A stretch of 64,000 bases of DNA from Acetobacter malorum (GTDB lineage: Bacteria; Pseudomonadota; Alphaproteobacteria; Acetobacterales; Acetobacteraceae). Position numbers and translations under genes: made by a program. The stretch spans positions 124,001-188,000 of the forward strand of contig NZ_LHZC01000057.1 in assembly GCF_001580615.1 (NCBI RefSeq), given 5' to 3'. Shown piece by piece: positions 63,777 to 64,000 of this stretch. The notes below the pieces were generated by a model. It did no database searches. It was not told the DNA's origin and saw only the letters and a program-made list of their open reading frames with translations. Position 1 is the first letter of the stretch; the number at the start of each line of letters is the position of its first letter.

Positions 63777-63797
63777 CTGACCGACCGGTTCGGTCAG
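63777..63797. promoter_or_regulatory. operator-like palindrome upstream of emrA
   Basis: 8-bp arms CTGACCGA and TCGGTCAG around CCGGT, 69 bp upstream of the emrA start. Size and symmetry suit a TetR-family repressor, the usual controllers of emrAB-type pumps. The regulator would lie outside the window. Confidence 0.5.
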
Positions 63798-63895
63798 TAT
63801 GTGGCATGATCGGAAAAAGGCTTCAAGCGGGCATGCAGCCCGCCACGCCTATTCCGACCAAAAAGCCTTGCTAGCTGTGGGAAAAAAGAACCGCT

Positions 63896-64000
63896 TTAGC
63901 GATCCAGCCCCTGCGTGCGCACCAGCCGGGCATACAGACCATCCTGCGCAATCAGTTCATCATGCGTGCCATATTCCACCGCACGCCCTTCGCGCATGAC
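63896..64000 (-). CDS. ABC transporter ATP-binding protein (C-terminal fragment at window edge)
   Basis: Only the last 34 codons are inside the window: [20 protein letters not shown] followed by [13 protein letters not shown] and TAA at 63896-63898. The phrase [10 protein letters not shown](I/L)-GLYARL is the standard end of the nucleotide-binding domain in fused ABC exporters of the MsbA/ATM1 type. Which transporter it is cannot be judged. It lies upstream of emrA on the same strand, 187 bp from its start. Confidence 0.8.
   Translation of the reverse strand, partial: VMREGRAVEYGTHDELIAQDGLYARLVRTQGLDR

Overview
The window looks like chromosomal DNA from a GC-rich alphaproteobacterium. An acetic acid bacterium (Acetobacter or a close relative) is the best guess. 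That placement is inferred from gene content, gene order and protein character, because no rRNA marker is present. Nearly all of it is core genome, tightly packed, with many 1-11 bp stop/start overlaps. I found no rRNA, tRNA, CRISPR array or insertion sequence.

Layout. 1-5390: hslV-hslU (hslU runs off the left edge) and a two-gene operon of soluble sensor kinases. 5769-8866: two small membrane proteins, then ftsE-ftsX-ydcF. 8867-10338: an AT-rich block with two overlapping genes of unknown function, one with a PD-(D/E)XK nuclease motif; this is the only clearly foreign-looking segment. 10339-19176: S-formylglutathione hydrolase, bestrophin, a CarD-like regulator, a TPR/glycosyltransferase-like protein, a periplasmic-binding lipoprotein, rsmI, a flavoprotein and a GST. 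19352-21327: minCDE. 21414-28582: a GntR regulator, an ABC exporter, cysG, a porin and an aldo/keto reductase. 28758-35633: an envelope operon, lptF-lptG-lptD-surA-rsmA. 35808-43961: cfa, rpsF-rpsR-rplI, a GNAT enzyme, rpoD, dnaG and yqeY. 44142-48812: carAB. 48955-57136: greA-ilvA, then gpmI-envC-ctpA-polysaccharide deacetylase-rppH. 57317-64000: an SDR, a TonB receptor behind a Zur-like box, emrA-emrB and the end of an ABC transporter gene.

The genes serve a few joint jobs: LPS export and outer-membrane assembly (lptF/G/D, surA, porin), division and septum processing (ftsEX, minCDE, envC, ctpA), the macromolecular synthesis module (S6-S18-L9, sigma70, primase) and pyrimidine/arginine precursor supply (carAB).

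The least expected signals are four. (1) The AT-rich nuclease-like gene pair. (2) CarA carries an N-terminal helix-turn-helix domain, and just upstream lie two mutually inverted copies of a 20-bp palindrome, which suggests a self-regulating enzyme. (3) The 88-nt gap before gpmI folds on paper into a complete three-way junction whose closing stem covers the ribosome binding site. (4) A near-perfect Zur-type palindrome lies 47 bp upstream of the TonB receptor. All folds, motifs and family calls were made by eye; no search or folding program was run.
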